Below are positions 1-9,354 of a stretch of DNA of 28,484 nucleotides, piece after piece. The notes beneath the pieces are model-generated. The model searched no databases. It was given only the letters and a program-made list of their open reading frames with translations, and was not told the DNA's origin. The stretch covers positions 1,829 through 30,312 of the forward strand of contig JAKCWW010003815.1 in assembly GCA_026260175.1 (NCBI GenBank), in the 5' to 3' direction. Made by a program: the position numbers and the translations under genes. This DNA is from Reticulitermes lucifugus. Its lineage: Eukaryota; Arthropoda; Insecta; Blattodea; Rhinotermitidae. Each line of letters starts with the position of its first letter. Within the stretch, counting starts at the first letter, position 1.

Positions 1-115
1 CTTTCAATTTCCAGTATCTTCTCTTTTCCTTAAGGTCATACAGTAGCTGCTTACGCCTTCTTCTTCGCCTTCCCGTCATTCCTATCCTTCCTTCTAATTT
101 TCCTTTCTTGCAGGT
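1..115 (-). mobile_element. LINE coding fragment, cut by window edge
   Basis: Read on the minus strand, this stretch encodes a very basic segment (RRRRRKQLLYDLKEKRRYWK) that stays open to the first base of the window. I recognise this arginine-rich, YWKLK-type segment as a common fragment of non-LTR retrotransposon open frames in cockroach-type genomes. That resemblance is from memory, not from a search. Only a remnant is present and the rest lies outside the window. It could instead be a chance basic frame in a purine-rich repeat. Confidence 0.4.
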
Positions 116-689
116 ACCTTACTTTATTTGAACTTTCTACTAAATGGGTCTACCACGTCTCTCGGATGTACACTTTTAGTTTCCGTATTACACAAAATGT
201 AACTAGTCTGAGCGCTATAATTATTTTGTCTGCAGTTATTGCTGTAGACCTATCACAGTATACTTCATATTTACTACTTCTTTATATAGGCTGATATTGC
301 TTTTTCCGAATAAGTTTTCGTTTCTCTTAAATCACTCTGTACCAGTTTCGTTGCAGTATTTATAATACTGCTGTTTCCTCTGTCCCGACGGGGCTGGGCA
401 CTTAAATTTTAGCGCACTCTTTATGTAAAACCTGAATATTATTTGAACAAAGAAAAAGATAAAAATCTTGAAATACACCGCACTTTGTAGGAAATAAAAT
501 CGACGTTGTGCAACATGTCTTAAAAATTAAGTATATGTCCTTGTTGCCTAAATATACAAAATGATTTTCTGGGGGTGCAACCCCACTTTCGTCATATATA
601 TACATAGGTATGTATAGGACGGTGGTAAGGAAAGGGTTACAATTGCTGCCAAATGAGTAACCAGTCAATCGACTAATGACGCTAAGCAG
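116..689. other. Unassigned AT-rich spacer
   Basis: I recognise no gene here. A 96-codon open frame on the minus strand (402-692) has no motif, signal peptide or splice context that I can support. The stretch is probably decayed repeat or intergenic DNA. Confidence 0.4.
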
Positions 690-835
690 CATTGCTGTCT
701 AGCAGCTCACAGCTGCTCAGCCGGTCAAGAAGTTCCCCGCTTTTCACGGAACACAGAGGTTCAAATTATATGTCCGTCAGTCGTCCCTGTCCTGAGCCAG
801 ATGACTCCAATCCACACCCTTCCACCTTATTTATT
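690..835 (-). mobile_element. LINE 3' tail (family with WEDNIK-type C-terminus)
   Basis: On the minus strand, interrupted frames read GVDWSHLAQDRDD, then NLNLCVP, then KAGNFLTG. These match in order the C-terminal end shared by the tails at 18.1, 19.8 and 27.9 kb of this window (GV.W..LAQDR, then MNLRVP-like, then a FLTS-like block). Several stops and frame breaks show a dead, 5'-truncated copy. It would encode the extreme C-terminus of a reverse transcriptase protein. The box-B-like string 'ggttcaaa' inside it is part of this tail and is not evidence of a SINE. Confidence 0.6.
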
Positions 836-1689
836 TAAAGAACCATTATACTCGTACTCCTTCCACCACTAGTTCAGTTTTAAGCATTAAATACAAAGTA
901 CTCTTTGACCTGGTACTTTAAACTCCAGGGCCTGACTCTACAAAATAACACGAAGTGTGTGACAGCAAAGTCTATCCTGCAGGTTCCGACTTGAAAGTTT
1001 CATTTTGTTATTCCTCTTTGTTTCTTTAGTTTGAAGACCGATGCTTTGCAGTAGCGCTTTATAACACTTCGAAACATAAACGTAAGGTGTGAAATAACTC
1101 GTTTTATCTGCAGACATTCGCTCTGTATCCGTTAGGATGTAGGCGTACTGAGGGACAAATGCGAAAACTTCCTTTCTCCATTTTTAGACCTCAGGGTTTT
1201 CTACACTGAAATCACATTCATGTCGTTAACAGCTCTGATATTAACTTAACATCGTTCTCCGTCACCGTGAACTTCACGGACAATGCATCGTCACTTAATT
1301 CATTCATAATAGAAAATTTCTGCTCAACCTCACTTTTGTTTTCAAACTTGTGACGTGTCTGGCCTCGATTATTCATTCTATTTGCATATTAATGGGAATG
1401 TTTGTTGTTGTTAATTGCTGTAACAGTTCCCTCAGAATTGTTATCAGTTGACAATAAAACTCATGAATTATTCATCGAGACCCGAGGGATAGCTATCACC
1501 CCTGGTTTCAGACGGCTTAGTCAGAAATTTGCTGTGAAAGCAGCATTGAGAATGCAGCATGCCAGAGAAGTGTGAGGCAGATTTTAAGTGAAGCCTGGCC
1601 TATGCAGTGAAAAATGTTGACACATAACTAATAGGTTAAAATTGTAAGCTGCAAAATTAAATTGAACGTCTAAAACAGTTAAGTAAGAA
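836..1689. other. Unassigned spacer
   Basis: I see no coding exon, RNA gene or recognisable transposon. The sequence is AT-rich with scattered CpG, and all open frames are short. Confidence 0.4.
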
Positions 1690-1699
1690 AGGATGAGAT

Positions 1700-1845
1700 G
1701 AGTATGAGTTGTAGTACGCATAGGAGCAAAGAGAAGTAGAGCATTTTGATAGAAAACGGGAACGGAAAAGGATATGTTGAGGGTCCAAGCGTAGATGGGA
1801 GGATAATATTAAATGGGTGTTAGATAAATAGGGTGCAGGAATGTT
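1700..1845 (+). mobile_element. LINE 3' tail fragment (WEDNIK motif)
   Basis: The + strand reads RRWEDNIKWVLDK then a stop at about 1776-1830. This is the signature of the LINE C-terminal tail also present at 18.3, 19.9 and (decayed) 27.9 kb. The preceding 70 bases read as a degenerate version of the basic linker that normally precedes this motif, with stops. The copy breaks off near 1845, where a tRNA-like segment begins, so the SINE may have inserted into it or next to it. Confidence 0.6.
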
Positions 1846-1990
1846 GACGGCATTCGTCTAGCGCAGTGGCGAGGCTCTTGTGAGCAAGAATTCGAATCCC
1901 ATATAAAGGCAGCGAATTCTTTTTTGAGAGGCTCCCACTGTTAGCTTCTCAAAAAGTTCTCTTCTCTGTGGAGTTAGTATTATTTCTCGG
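1846..1990 (+). mobile_element. tRNA-derived SINE, degenerate
   Basis: A box-A-like element (tagcgcagtggcgag, about 1859-1873) is followed about 30 bases later by a box-B-like element (ttcgaatccc, about 1890-1899). This spacing is right for an internal RNA polymerase III promoter of a tRNA-derived SINE. The acceptor and anticodon arms do not fold as a functional tRNA. The 3' body does not resemble the other SINEs in the window, so the family is unassigned and the 3' boundary is a guess. Confidence 0.45.
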
Positions 1991-2055
1991 TCTCAGTCAG
2001 GCTCTTGTTCCTTAAGCAGCGTAACAGAGAACTTTCCACACACATATAAAACAAC

Positions 2056-2400
2056 CTGTGTAGGTATAATGATGGATCGTATAGAATTAGATATAATGCG
2101 GAGTTAGAAGAATTGATCCATCATGAGCATGTTGTGAGATATATTAACTCACAACGGTTAAGATGGGTGGGACATGTGGTAAGAATGGGAGAGGATAGAT
2201 TGCCACATTTTGTATTAAACCAGAAATTGTGGGGAACAAGACCTAAAAGAAGACCAAGGGGAAGGTGGATTGATGCGATAGAGGAAGATATGAGAAAGAT
2301 GAAAGTGTGTGACTGGAAGAATGTAGCTCAAGATAGGAAGAGATGGGGACGTATTGTTCGGGATGCCAAAGCCCACCAAGGGCTGTAGTGCAAGAAAAGA
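2056..2400 (+). mobile_element. Non-LTR retrotransposon RT C-terminal end, open frame remnant
   Basis: An uninterrupted frame runs from about 2060 to the stop at 2386-2388. It can be read upstream of 2113 without an ATG (YNDGSYRIRYNAELEELIHH), so it is a truncated tail and not a gene with its own start. Diagnostic pieces are QRLRWVGHVVRMGEDRLP (about 2152-2205), a basic GTRPKRRPRGRW linker, then W..A..D...W.......A....GL before the stop. This layout is typical of the end of LINE ORF2 after the reverse transcriptase domain. No catalytic domain remains. After the stop comes a short GAA-type repeat (agaaaagaagaagaag), consistent with a 3' terminal simple tail. The frame is better preserved than the other LINE tails here, so this copy is probably younger. 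Confidence 0.75.
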
Positions 2401-2835
2401 AGAAGAAGGTATAGCTTTGTATAGTGGAGACAGGAAGTTGGAAGGACCCTAAAATGAACGTGAGCAAGCATTCGCAGAACTTCATCTGCCTTCTGCATCT
2501 TCGTGAATGGGACGAGATTGTAGTACGTATACTGCTGTAATAAGGAGGAGTTTCGTGTAACTTTATACCGGTGGTTTATAGTGAAACTTAGTAATAGGTG
2601 TTGAGCGCACTTTCAGCAATAACTCAAGACATTAGACGCGTCAGAGATCAAGGATCCTACCCTCCCGTCTATGTTAAGCAACACTGCTGTTTTGCAAGGT
2701 ACAGGGGATCAAAACGGAAACTTTGTAGTCACGCCTGTTGGTCCAGTAGCAAACTTGATGGCTGATTTTAAAAAAAGAAAACTTTCTTTCCGAAAGAGCA
2801 CCAGTGTATTAGATTCCCAGGCTTCGCGCACTTGC
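2401..2835. other. Unassigned spacer
   Basis: No feature recognised. A 98-codon + frame (2671-2967) runs into the SINE downstream and has no domain or splice support. Confidence 0.35.
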
Positions 2836-3060
2836 CGTTTTGATAAGCGTAGCATGAAGATGAAGAGCGTAGAGCACTGGTGGGATCACACGTACAGGGG
2901 AAGACAGAAGTACTCACAAAAAACAAACATATCTCAGTCCACTTTTTCTACCTTAAATCCGACATGATATTCCTGGGATCGAACCGGTGCCTCCGCGGTC
3001 AATTACCGACAACTAATCTCCTGAGCAATGTCATCGCCTCTTCAAGATTGAAATTCGTTT
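2836..3060 (-). mobile_element. tRNA-derived SINE, family A (diverged)
   Basis: On the minus strand a box A (ttgctcaggagattagt) near 3040-3020 and a strong box B (ggttcgatccc, about 2983-2973) are spaced as in a tRNA-derived SINE. The body continues with a ttcccctg...cccaccagtgctc block and 'tcttcatcttcatg'. The same elements occur in the same order in the much better preserved copy at 27420-27694. It is therefore an older member of the same family. I could not identify flanking duplications. Confidence 0.65.
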
Positions 3061-4860
3061 AAATCATGTATGAAACTTCAGTTCGTACCTCACAGAGAAC
3101 AAATTTCTTCTCCAGTAGAGAGACTGAGCGATTAATACCAGGGAAATAACAGGTGCTCATTGTTAGAACCATACGCAAGGCATAAATGCACTGTGTGGAA
3201 AAAACGCGAATTCTCTTAATGTTACAGAGATGGACTTTAAATGGTTAACTGATTGTCTTCACAGTAGGCTGTATAACGGACTAGTTAGTATAGAGCCCGT
3301 TGAAATAACAACGGGTAACATTTTAAAAACAAACCTCCTAAGAATACCTTACTTTAATAACTTGAAATAATTTGGAGAGGCGCTACACTTATACGTAGTT
3401 GTGGATACTGCAATACCTGCTTGAGCACGACTGTCTCCGCTGCCATCTTCTGCTTCTATTTATAACTACTTCCTGAGATGCATGGCGATAGAACAGCGAA
3501 AGAAGAACAAATGTGAGCTTCTGTGTAGTCGTGTAATTGTAAATGTTTCTGGTTAAAATTCTTTCTGCTGTCAGCTTTCAACGTACGTTGCATAACATCC
3601 CAATAGAGCGAAAACTTGTTTAAAATAGGCGAGTAATTATGACTTTCAAATATCGATCAATTTGTTTGGTTTCGGAAACCATAAATCATGAAGGCCACAT
3701 CGACACTGAAGTTTGCTGATGGAGGATTGTGATAGAATCAAAAATAATTTTAAATTCGAAGCATTCACTGATTTTAAATGTGGGCTAGACGAATCCGTAG
3801 TGAGGCCAAATGTTATGTGTGGCTGGTTCTTTTAAATATTTAGTGTTGCTTCTTGTTCGAATCGTTGTGTTTACTTGTTTTCGGGATTATTGTCCGACAT
3901 ATTTCATCCCATTCTTTCATTAATTCGGACCCTTCTAAGACAGACAACGCAATTGCGATGATTGTCAGAAGTCTTACAAGATGGCAGATTGCGGAGGACC
4001 CATTACGCCATGAGGATTTAAGCTAAAAATAGTCGAAAAATGAATGAAAATTATTGTCGTGTGTTATTTATTTTATCCTTACGCTGGTCTGTAACCAAAA
4101 CAGAATAGTGGTTAAAGCAGCTCCGCAGCTAAATGTCCAATGCGGATACTGGTAATGTGAGTAAATGGATATTATTATGTTGTTAGTGCAGTACGAACTT
4201 AAAATGTGTAGGAGGAGGCCTTTGAAGTCTAACGCCTTTGTAGTACAAACGTCAAAGGCCATAATTTATGTGAGTCATTCATAAAAATACGAGTTCTTTT
4301 TGTGACACAGAAACCAGTAACCTTTGAATTATTAATTTCTTTGTAGCGTGACTTATCGTGCATCAGTTTCTGTTCCGTCACGTTCACTTAGTAAAATATG
4401 CAAACGATGTGTGAGCTTGTGTCGGCAACTCCGTGTGACGTGTGACGTCACGCATCACTAACCTCCTCTGATTTACCTCCGTTTAAGATAAATGCAGTTA
4501 CAATAAATTCACCCCACTTCATTACTTTATGTACTTTTAATCCCGCAGAATATCAAGTAGATAAATATCTCGCATGAACAATCGATTCTGCATAATGTAC
4601 TAGTCATGTTTCGTGTTAATTCTGTTTCATGGTTTGTGGTGAGCACATTAGGACTAAAAAAAGCGGGGCAATCATTCAGACATAATTTGATGTTATTGGT
4701 CGTTTTAATTTTTTTTTCGGTTCAAACCCAAAAGTTATTATTATTATTTGTTATCACCTTCATACAATGTATCTAAACTTGTTGACCTGAAACAAACCAT
4801 GTTTTTAGGCTATACAGTGTTGCAGCTATTCTGTAGTTACAATTTATGCTACATGTAATG
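3061..4860. other. Spacer with no recognised gene
   Basis: About 1.8 kb without a supported exon. It contains a perfect CRE-type palindrome (4442-4451) and a short ATT repeat near 4737-4752. Everything else is AT-rich, unassigned sequence. Confidence 0.4.
4442..4451. promoter_or_regulatory. CRE/ATF-like palindrome
   Basis: The sequence GTGACGTCAC contains the full 8-base CREB/ATF consensus TGACGTCA and is preceded by a partial copy (gtgacg). No transcription start or TATA box is visible beside it, so function is unproven. A match of this length also occurs by chance. Confidence 0.2.
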
Positions 4861-5268
4861 CTATTTCCCAAGATAAACCGTACGTAATTTTACATTAGTA
4901 CTTGTGTGTGCAGTGCCCAATAATACCGCTTTATGCAGCTCCCTGATGTCATGCTTTCCCGGTATGTTGCTCAGATATTTTCTTAATGATTTTGAGTTGC
5001 TTCCAGTTGCCCCTATTACTAATGGTATCAGTTTTATTTTTACATTCCGCATGCGCTGCATTTCTGTTTTAAGGTCTTTATACAGGGCATACACAAAAGA
5101 ATGGTGCGGTTTATGTGGTTTATTCTTTTGATACCGCACCATTCGTTTGTGTATGCCCTGTATTTTAAACCTTTCCAGTTTTTTCTTGATTACATTTCTA
5201 TCTCCTGAAATTGCAACGTCTGTTAACAGATTTTTCTTTTTCATTTTCACGGATTATGATGTCTGGTT
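4861..5268 (-). mobile_element. LINE reverse-transcriptase C-terminal fragment, interrupted
   Basis: The minus strand reads DVAISGDRNVIKKK (about 5225-5180), then, after an inserted palindrome, YKDLKTEMQRMRNVK (about 5085-5040) and IGATGSNSKSLRKYLSNIPG (about 5015-4955). I recognise this order as the C-terminal region of a LINE ORF2 common in cockroach genomes. That is from memory. A KPDIIIREN segment upstream is in another frame (about 5268-5240), so a frameshift is present. The 129-codon open frame across the whole stretch is partly accidental. The 78-bp insertion plus one TA adds 80 bases, and the frame is open only because the copy also appears to carry a compensating small indel. A dead fragment. 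Confidence 0.7.
5083..5160. mobile_element. Palindromic miniature element, Tc1/mariner type
   Basis: This is a 78-bp near-perfect foldback. A 28-base left arm (5083-5110, starting CAGGGCATACAC) is matched by its reverse complement at 5133-5160 with one mismatch, around a 22-base loop. TA dinucleotides flank both sides (5081-5082 and 5161-5162). A TA target duplication with CAGGG-type ends is typical of Tc1/mariner-derived miniature elements. It lies inside the LINE fragment and so inserted later. It has no coding capacity. It could be a solo terminal pair left by internal deletion of a larger mariner. Confidence 0.7.
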
Positions 5269-5297
5269 TATTATTATTATTATTATTATTATTATTG
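5266..5297. repeat. (ATT)n microsatellite
   Basis: About ten uninterrupted ATT units lie at the broken 5' edge of the LINE fragment. This is a simple repeat and a likely polymorphic site. Confidence 0.9.
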
Positions 5298-5299
5298 AA

Positions 5300-6186
5300 A
5301 GACGAAAATCTCAGGAAAGTCGGTGTCTCGGCCGATATTCGAATTGGGCATCTTGCTAGTTCAAGATAGCCTTACTGTTTGAACCAATTTGCTCGGTCAC
5401 GCCCTTTTGAAATATGGTTGTATGGTACCGGATATGAGAACATTATCGCACCTGTTCCTGCTAAGACTGATCAAAATTCTCGCACCTTACTCTAGGCACT
5501 ACCACTGTTCTATACGTTTAGCTGCAGAACCCATCGTAGTCATCCTGGCTTAATGAGCACAACATTTCTGTCAAATTTTATAGTTTGATATAATAAAGTT
5601 ACTGTAATTATTGGAGTTTAATGGAAGGGAATCCGATGCTTTTGGCTGCCTGTAATTTACTCCTTAAATCTGGTACCATCAGTGTGTATTGACATTAGGA
5701 TCTTCTGGGTTATGACACCGTGTGGTCTGGTAGGTGGGTTACAGTGTTTCGGAGAAACATACAGACTTCATCTTCAGAGTTGAAGTGTGCCCTGAATGTC
5801 AAGGTAGGATAATCCACATGACAAGAATATGAATTTTTTAAACTTTAGACTTCCTTCAAACCCTAAAATATTATACACCCAGCCCTTGTTTTACGCCCGT
5901 TTATTTTATGCCTTTTTGCTTTAACCCCTATTGCCAATTTACACCACTTCTTAATTTGCGCGCTTTCATTTTGGTTTTAACGCCCTTTGGCTGGTTTATT
6001 TGCATTTATTTAAGTCTTTCTTTTCTTATAGGAATATAATTTCTGATTTAGGCCTTTTAGATTTACGCCCACTTTTTCAGGAACGCAACTAGGGAGCAAA
6101 ACAAGGGGTTGGTCATTGTGTCTTATTTGTTAGGACAGGTACACGTGATGTGTTTGTGACAACTCTGCATACTGCTTGTTTGGCAG
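5300..6186. other. Spacer or upstream intron of the + gene
   Basis: No exon is recognised. A tRNA-like string on the minus strand near 5310-5390 is too degenerate to call. At 5740-5800, 'gtttcggag...catcttcag' weakly resembles the hammerhead-like repeat motif found at 19.3 kb. At 5885-6075 there is a loose recurrence of TTTTACGCCC-like words. If the exon at 6187 is internal, this region is intron, ending in the polypyrimidine tract and AG at 6185-6186. Confidence 0.4.
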
Positions 6187-6559
6187 GACCATTGTACCGA
6201 ATGCACTGCTCTTCTACAGCCAGTGGAGTTGCGAACATGTATTCATTTTCAAACCCAAATAGTCTGACTGCTACACCGTTAGACGCAGCTTTGGCTAGCT
6301 CACGTCTTCTGGTGGACCTGGATCCAGTGGTCGCCCCCCACTCTGTAGTTCCAACTGAAAGTCGCACAACTATGCCAAGAGGACACACATTCTCAAGGGA
6401 AACACGTCCCATTGCAATGGACCTAAATGCCAGTGAACTGGGAGAGATGAGTGATAGGGTTCCTGGTACAAGAACAGGTCTATTGTCACCAGAACCACCG
6501 CCGCCTTATAATTCTTCAAGGGACGAGCAACGTCCAGATTCAGCAGTGCAAGTTCTCAG
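6187..6559 (+). CDS. Internal coding exon of unidentified protein with PPPPY motif
   Basis: A 373-base exon is bounded by a good acceptor (ctgcttgtttggcag, AG at 6185-6186) and a consensus donor (CAG then GTGAGT at 6560). It begins in phase with two bases of a split codon and ends with the first two bases (AG) of another. The frame reads about 124 residues, hydrophilic and without a membrane segment. It is rich in Ser, Pro, Thr and Arg, with GLLSPEPPPPYNSS near the end. PPPPY fits the PPxY motif bound by WW domains, for example of Nedd4-type ubiquitin ligases. That is a family-level inference. The phase matches the exon at 8679, giving AG+T = Ser across the junction. No ATG is needed and the first exons lie upstream or outside the window. 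I do not recognise the protein. It may be the cytoplasmic tail of a membrane protein or a disordered adaptor. Confidence 0.7.
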
Positions 6560-8678
6560 GTGAGTTGTAACTTCCATGAAGATGTTGAGTGAAGAACAAG
6601 GAAATCATGCAGAATGAAATTACTGTAAGACAGATACAACTGGAAGGAAATGCAATGTTCAGATTCTGGGCATTGAAGGAAGTAGGTGCTATTTTATCAC
6701 TTATCTCAAGAAAGAAGCAAGAATCTATTTGCAACACTACAATCAGAGTTGTCCTTACCTCTAACATCTGTTAATGTAAGTTAATATGTCCCTTGCTGAA
6801 ATTCTCAAAATTTCAAGCCCTGGGTATTATTTTGAATAATTTAATTTGTGGAATTTTTCCACTGTCTCATGTTAAAAATAATTATAAAAATTTACTTATG
6901 CATTATGATTTAGGGAAAGGATCAGTCCCCACCTTTAGGCTAGAATTGTGGTCAACACCTACTCTGCTGTGCCTGACAGGGAAAGCTACTCTCCGAATGC
7001 AATATACCATCATTGGAACGTTAGAGATTTGTCAGAGGTACTATGTTCAGGAAAATAAATTTATATAAAATGCTGACTTTTGTCATTTAAGGTATATTTG
7101 CTGGCAATATGACGTTTACAAAAAGGACTTAGTAGAAAGTAATGTCAAGACTTTGAAATTGGGTTAAGAGTTTTAAAAGTTACTTTTAACAGTGTTACAG
7201 AACAATGTGAGAAGTAAGTCCTAGTTTAGCCCAGATATTGCTTGCTTGATGTGTTGACAGCCATAATTACGAACTCTGTCCTTTAACACTACTACCAATA
7301 TGTCACAACAATTGTTTTGCATGCACAGCACAGCATACTGGAAGTTCTGCCATCTATAGTAATTATCCATGGATAATTACATTGGTTACTTAAATTTTTA
7401 AGACCTGTGCACAATTTTGTGACACATTATGACCGCGTGTGTGTATAAATGGTATAAAAATACCATTTGTCATTTGTTTCATGCAGTTACAAAGTGTAAG
7501 TCCAAAAGTGATATGGCTTCTAGGTATGACAAAGCAATTATAGTATTTTCACGCGATAGCCATTTACTGAATTTCAGATATTCACAAGAAGCTGTTGGTA
7601 AAGGATCCACAGCTGTCACTGTTCATGGATTAGATATCATTGTCCTTAGTGTCGAGAAGAAGTCGGTAGCTAAATTGCAAGCACATAGTTGACTGTATCC
7701 ACAGTAGACAACAACCTCACAAACAGAAATCACATGACATTCATATTCAACTTGAAGGAACTGATGTGTGTCACAGAAAACAGCTGATGAACCATATGAC
7801 AGTACACATACTAAAATGAATAATAAATAGGGCGAATGTACACATGTTGAATATCTATTACAAATATGTACAGATGTTACATATAAATGCATGCCTCTAG
7901 TGTTGAAAATTACATAAGAATGTTTAAATTTTCTGGTATATAACTGATATGTAATTGATGGCCTACATAGATTTTTAAATGTCATAGCTTTGTTTTTAAA
8001 TGTTATTTTAACTTAATTGGTTTTATGGTTTTTAACAATCTTTCATACAAGGATACATGATTCCTGATGATGATGGTGGCTAGCAGAAATTTGTAGGACT
8101 TCTGATGTAGAGTAAATCTGCTTCTTGTGATGTACTTTGTTGTTTTTTTTATAACCTATACAGGAGTTATTCTACTGACATTTAGCAGTTTGTAGTAGGG
8201 TGTATGAAAACAAGTAATTTAGATAATTTCTCTATTGAGATATGACATTGAACACACTCCCAGGCTGTATGAGTAATTCACCACTGCAGTATCAGTGGAA
8301 CTCAATTTTCTACCAACACATGACATGAAATACTTCAAGGACTTATGTCAGCAGTAAATGGGTTAATTTTATGTGTGGGGATGGGCCCATTAGTCTAAAT
8401 AAAACCTCAAAAGACCTATGTAAAACAGATGGAATATTTTAGAATCTGGTGCTTCTGGGCTCTGAAAACCAGATGATGGGAGCGACAAGACTCCTAAAAT
8501 GTCTGTGAATTTTAACCACTTTGTGCCACGCGATTAGCCAGAAGCTCCAAGATTGTAGTACACATCGCGGTGAAAGTCTGAAGTCGCAGATAAAATACCT
8601 GTTTATTTGGCTCCTGGATACCCATTACTAAAAGATCTGTTTCTAACTAAAGTGTTTGATATTTTTTTTTTTGTACAG
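6560..8678 (+). other. Intron of the + strand gene
   Basis: A 2,119-base GT...AG intron. The donor is GTGAGT at 6560. The acceptor is a long T tract followed by TTGTACAG ending at 8678. It is AT-rich and strongly CpG-poor. It carries a perfect 22-bp palindrome (7359-7380). I see no recognisable transposon, and open frames within it lack coding character. Confidence 0.65.
7359..7380. repeat. Perfect 22-bp palindrome
   Basis: A gap-free palindrome centred on CCATGG, with arms containing GTAATTATCC and its complement. Each half contains an ATTA/TAAT word, as bound by homeodomain proteins. A paired intronic binding site is possible but unproven. Confidence 0.6.
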
Positions 8679-9057
8679 TCATGGAACATCCTTCAGTCAG
8701 CGGACATTCAACCCTGTGGGTTCAACACGTCCATTAACCAGCGTAGGGCTGCAACCATCCCTGTGTGTGATATCACAGACATCTAGCTCTGGGACAACTC
8801 AAATTGAGTCACAGTTGCCTCCCATTTCCCAGACATTTACAAACACAGGAACACCCTTAGCTGGTTGCACAACATTCAACCCTTCTCCTACAACAGATCC
8901 CACAGCAACTGAACAAATTACAGGAAACACATCTGTTGTTGTTCCGGCTACAGTTTCTGGTGTAGGGCCTGTTCTGCTACCAGAATCCAGCACGCCACCA
9001 TTGACGACCAGTGTCGCCAGAGGACATGATGCTCTGTATCATTCCACCAAATTCTAA
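8679..9057 (+). CDS. Terminal coding exon, Ser/Thr/Pro-rich C-terminus
   Basis: This exon follows a strong acceptor (a run of T, then TTGTACAG). It supplies the third base of the split Ser codon and reads about 125 residues to TAA at 9055-9057. The product is highly enriched in Ser, Thr, Pro and Val, with short repeats of TTxPS/TPP type. It has no hydrophobic segment, a single Cys and no catalytic motif. This composition fits an intrinsically disordered, possibly O-glycosylated or phosphorylated tail. With the exon at 6187-6559 it makes the last 250 residues or so of one protein. An internal ATG reading in from the T tract (8656) is an artefact of the acceptor. The phase match across a 2.1-kb intron, and the codon-restricted retention of CpG compared with the flanking DNA, support a real exon. 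Identity unknown. Confidence 0.7.
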
Positions 9058-9348
9058 GGAGGGTTCTTGTGTTTTATTTTGTGTAGCTAAAATTTTGTAC
9101 AGAATGTTGTGTTGTAGACTTGTAAAATTACATATACCGGAGATTGGGTAAGCATTTGTTGATAATGTTAATTCCAAACTTTTAATTCAAGTTTGTCAAC
9201 ATTTTATAAATGTTAGCACAGTCCATATTCAGCTGTTTTTGGGTGCACAGTATTCATGTGTGGAGCGTGTTTTCATGTGCATAAAAAGTGCCATTCTGTA
9301 CCTTCATTGTGATGTCACAGGTAGTGCTGTAAGTGCATCATATCAATG

Positions 9349-9354
9349 AATAAA
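9349..9354 (+). terminator. Candidate polyadenylation signal AATAAA
   Basis: This is the first canonical AATAAA after the stop at 9057. It is followed by ACCACAAAACACAC and then a T/GT-rich stretch (ttgtttcaagattttgttgag), the usual arrangement of cleavage site and downstream element. Later AATAAA copies could serve as distal alternatives. Confidence 0.4.

Noticed and set aside
402-692. 96-codon minus frame at the window start
   Set aside because: No recognisable feature, and it overlaps the edge of a LINE tail.
690-790. tRNA-like box A/box B pattern on the + strand (also near 19790)
   Set aside because: The minus strand reads as the LINE C-terminal tail shared with other copies, so the box-like words are coincidental.
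5310-5390. Possible tRNA-derived sequence on the minus strand (caattcgaatatcgg)
   Set aside because: The box-B match is poor and no box A with correct spacing is convincing.
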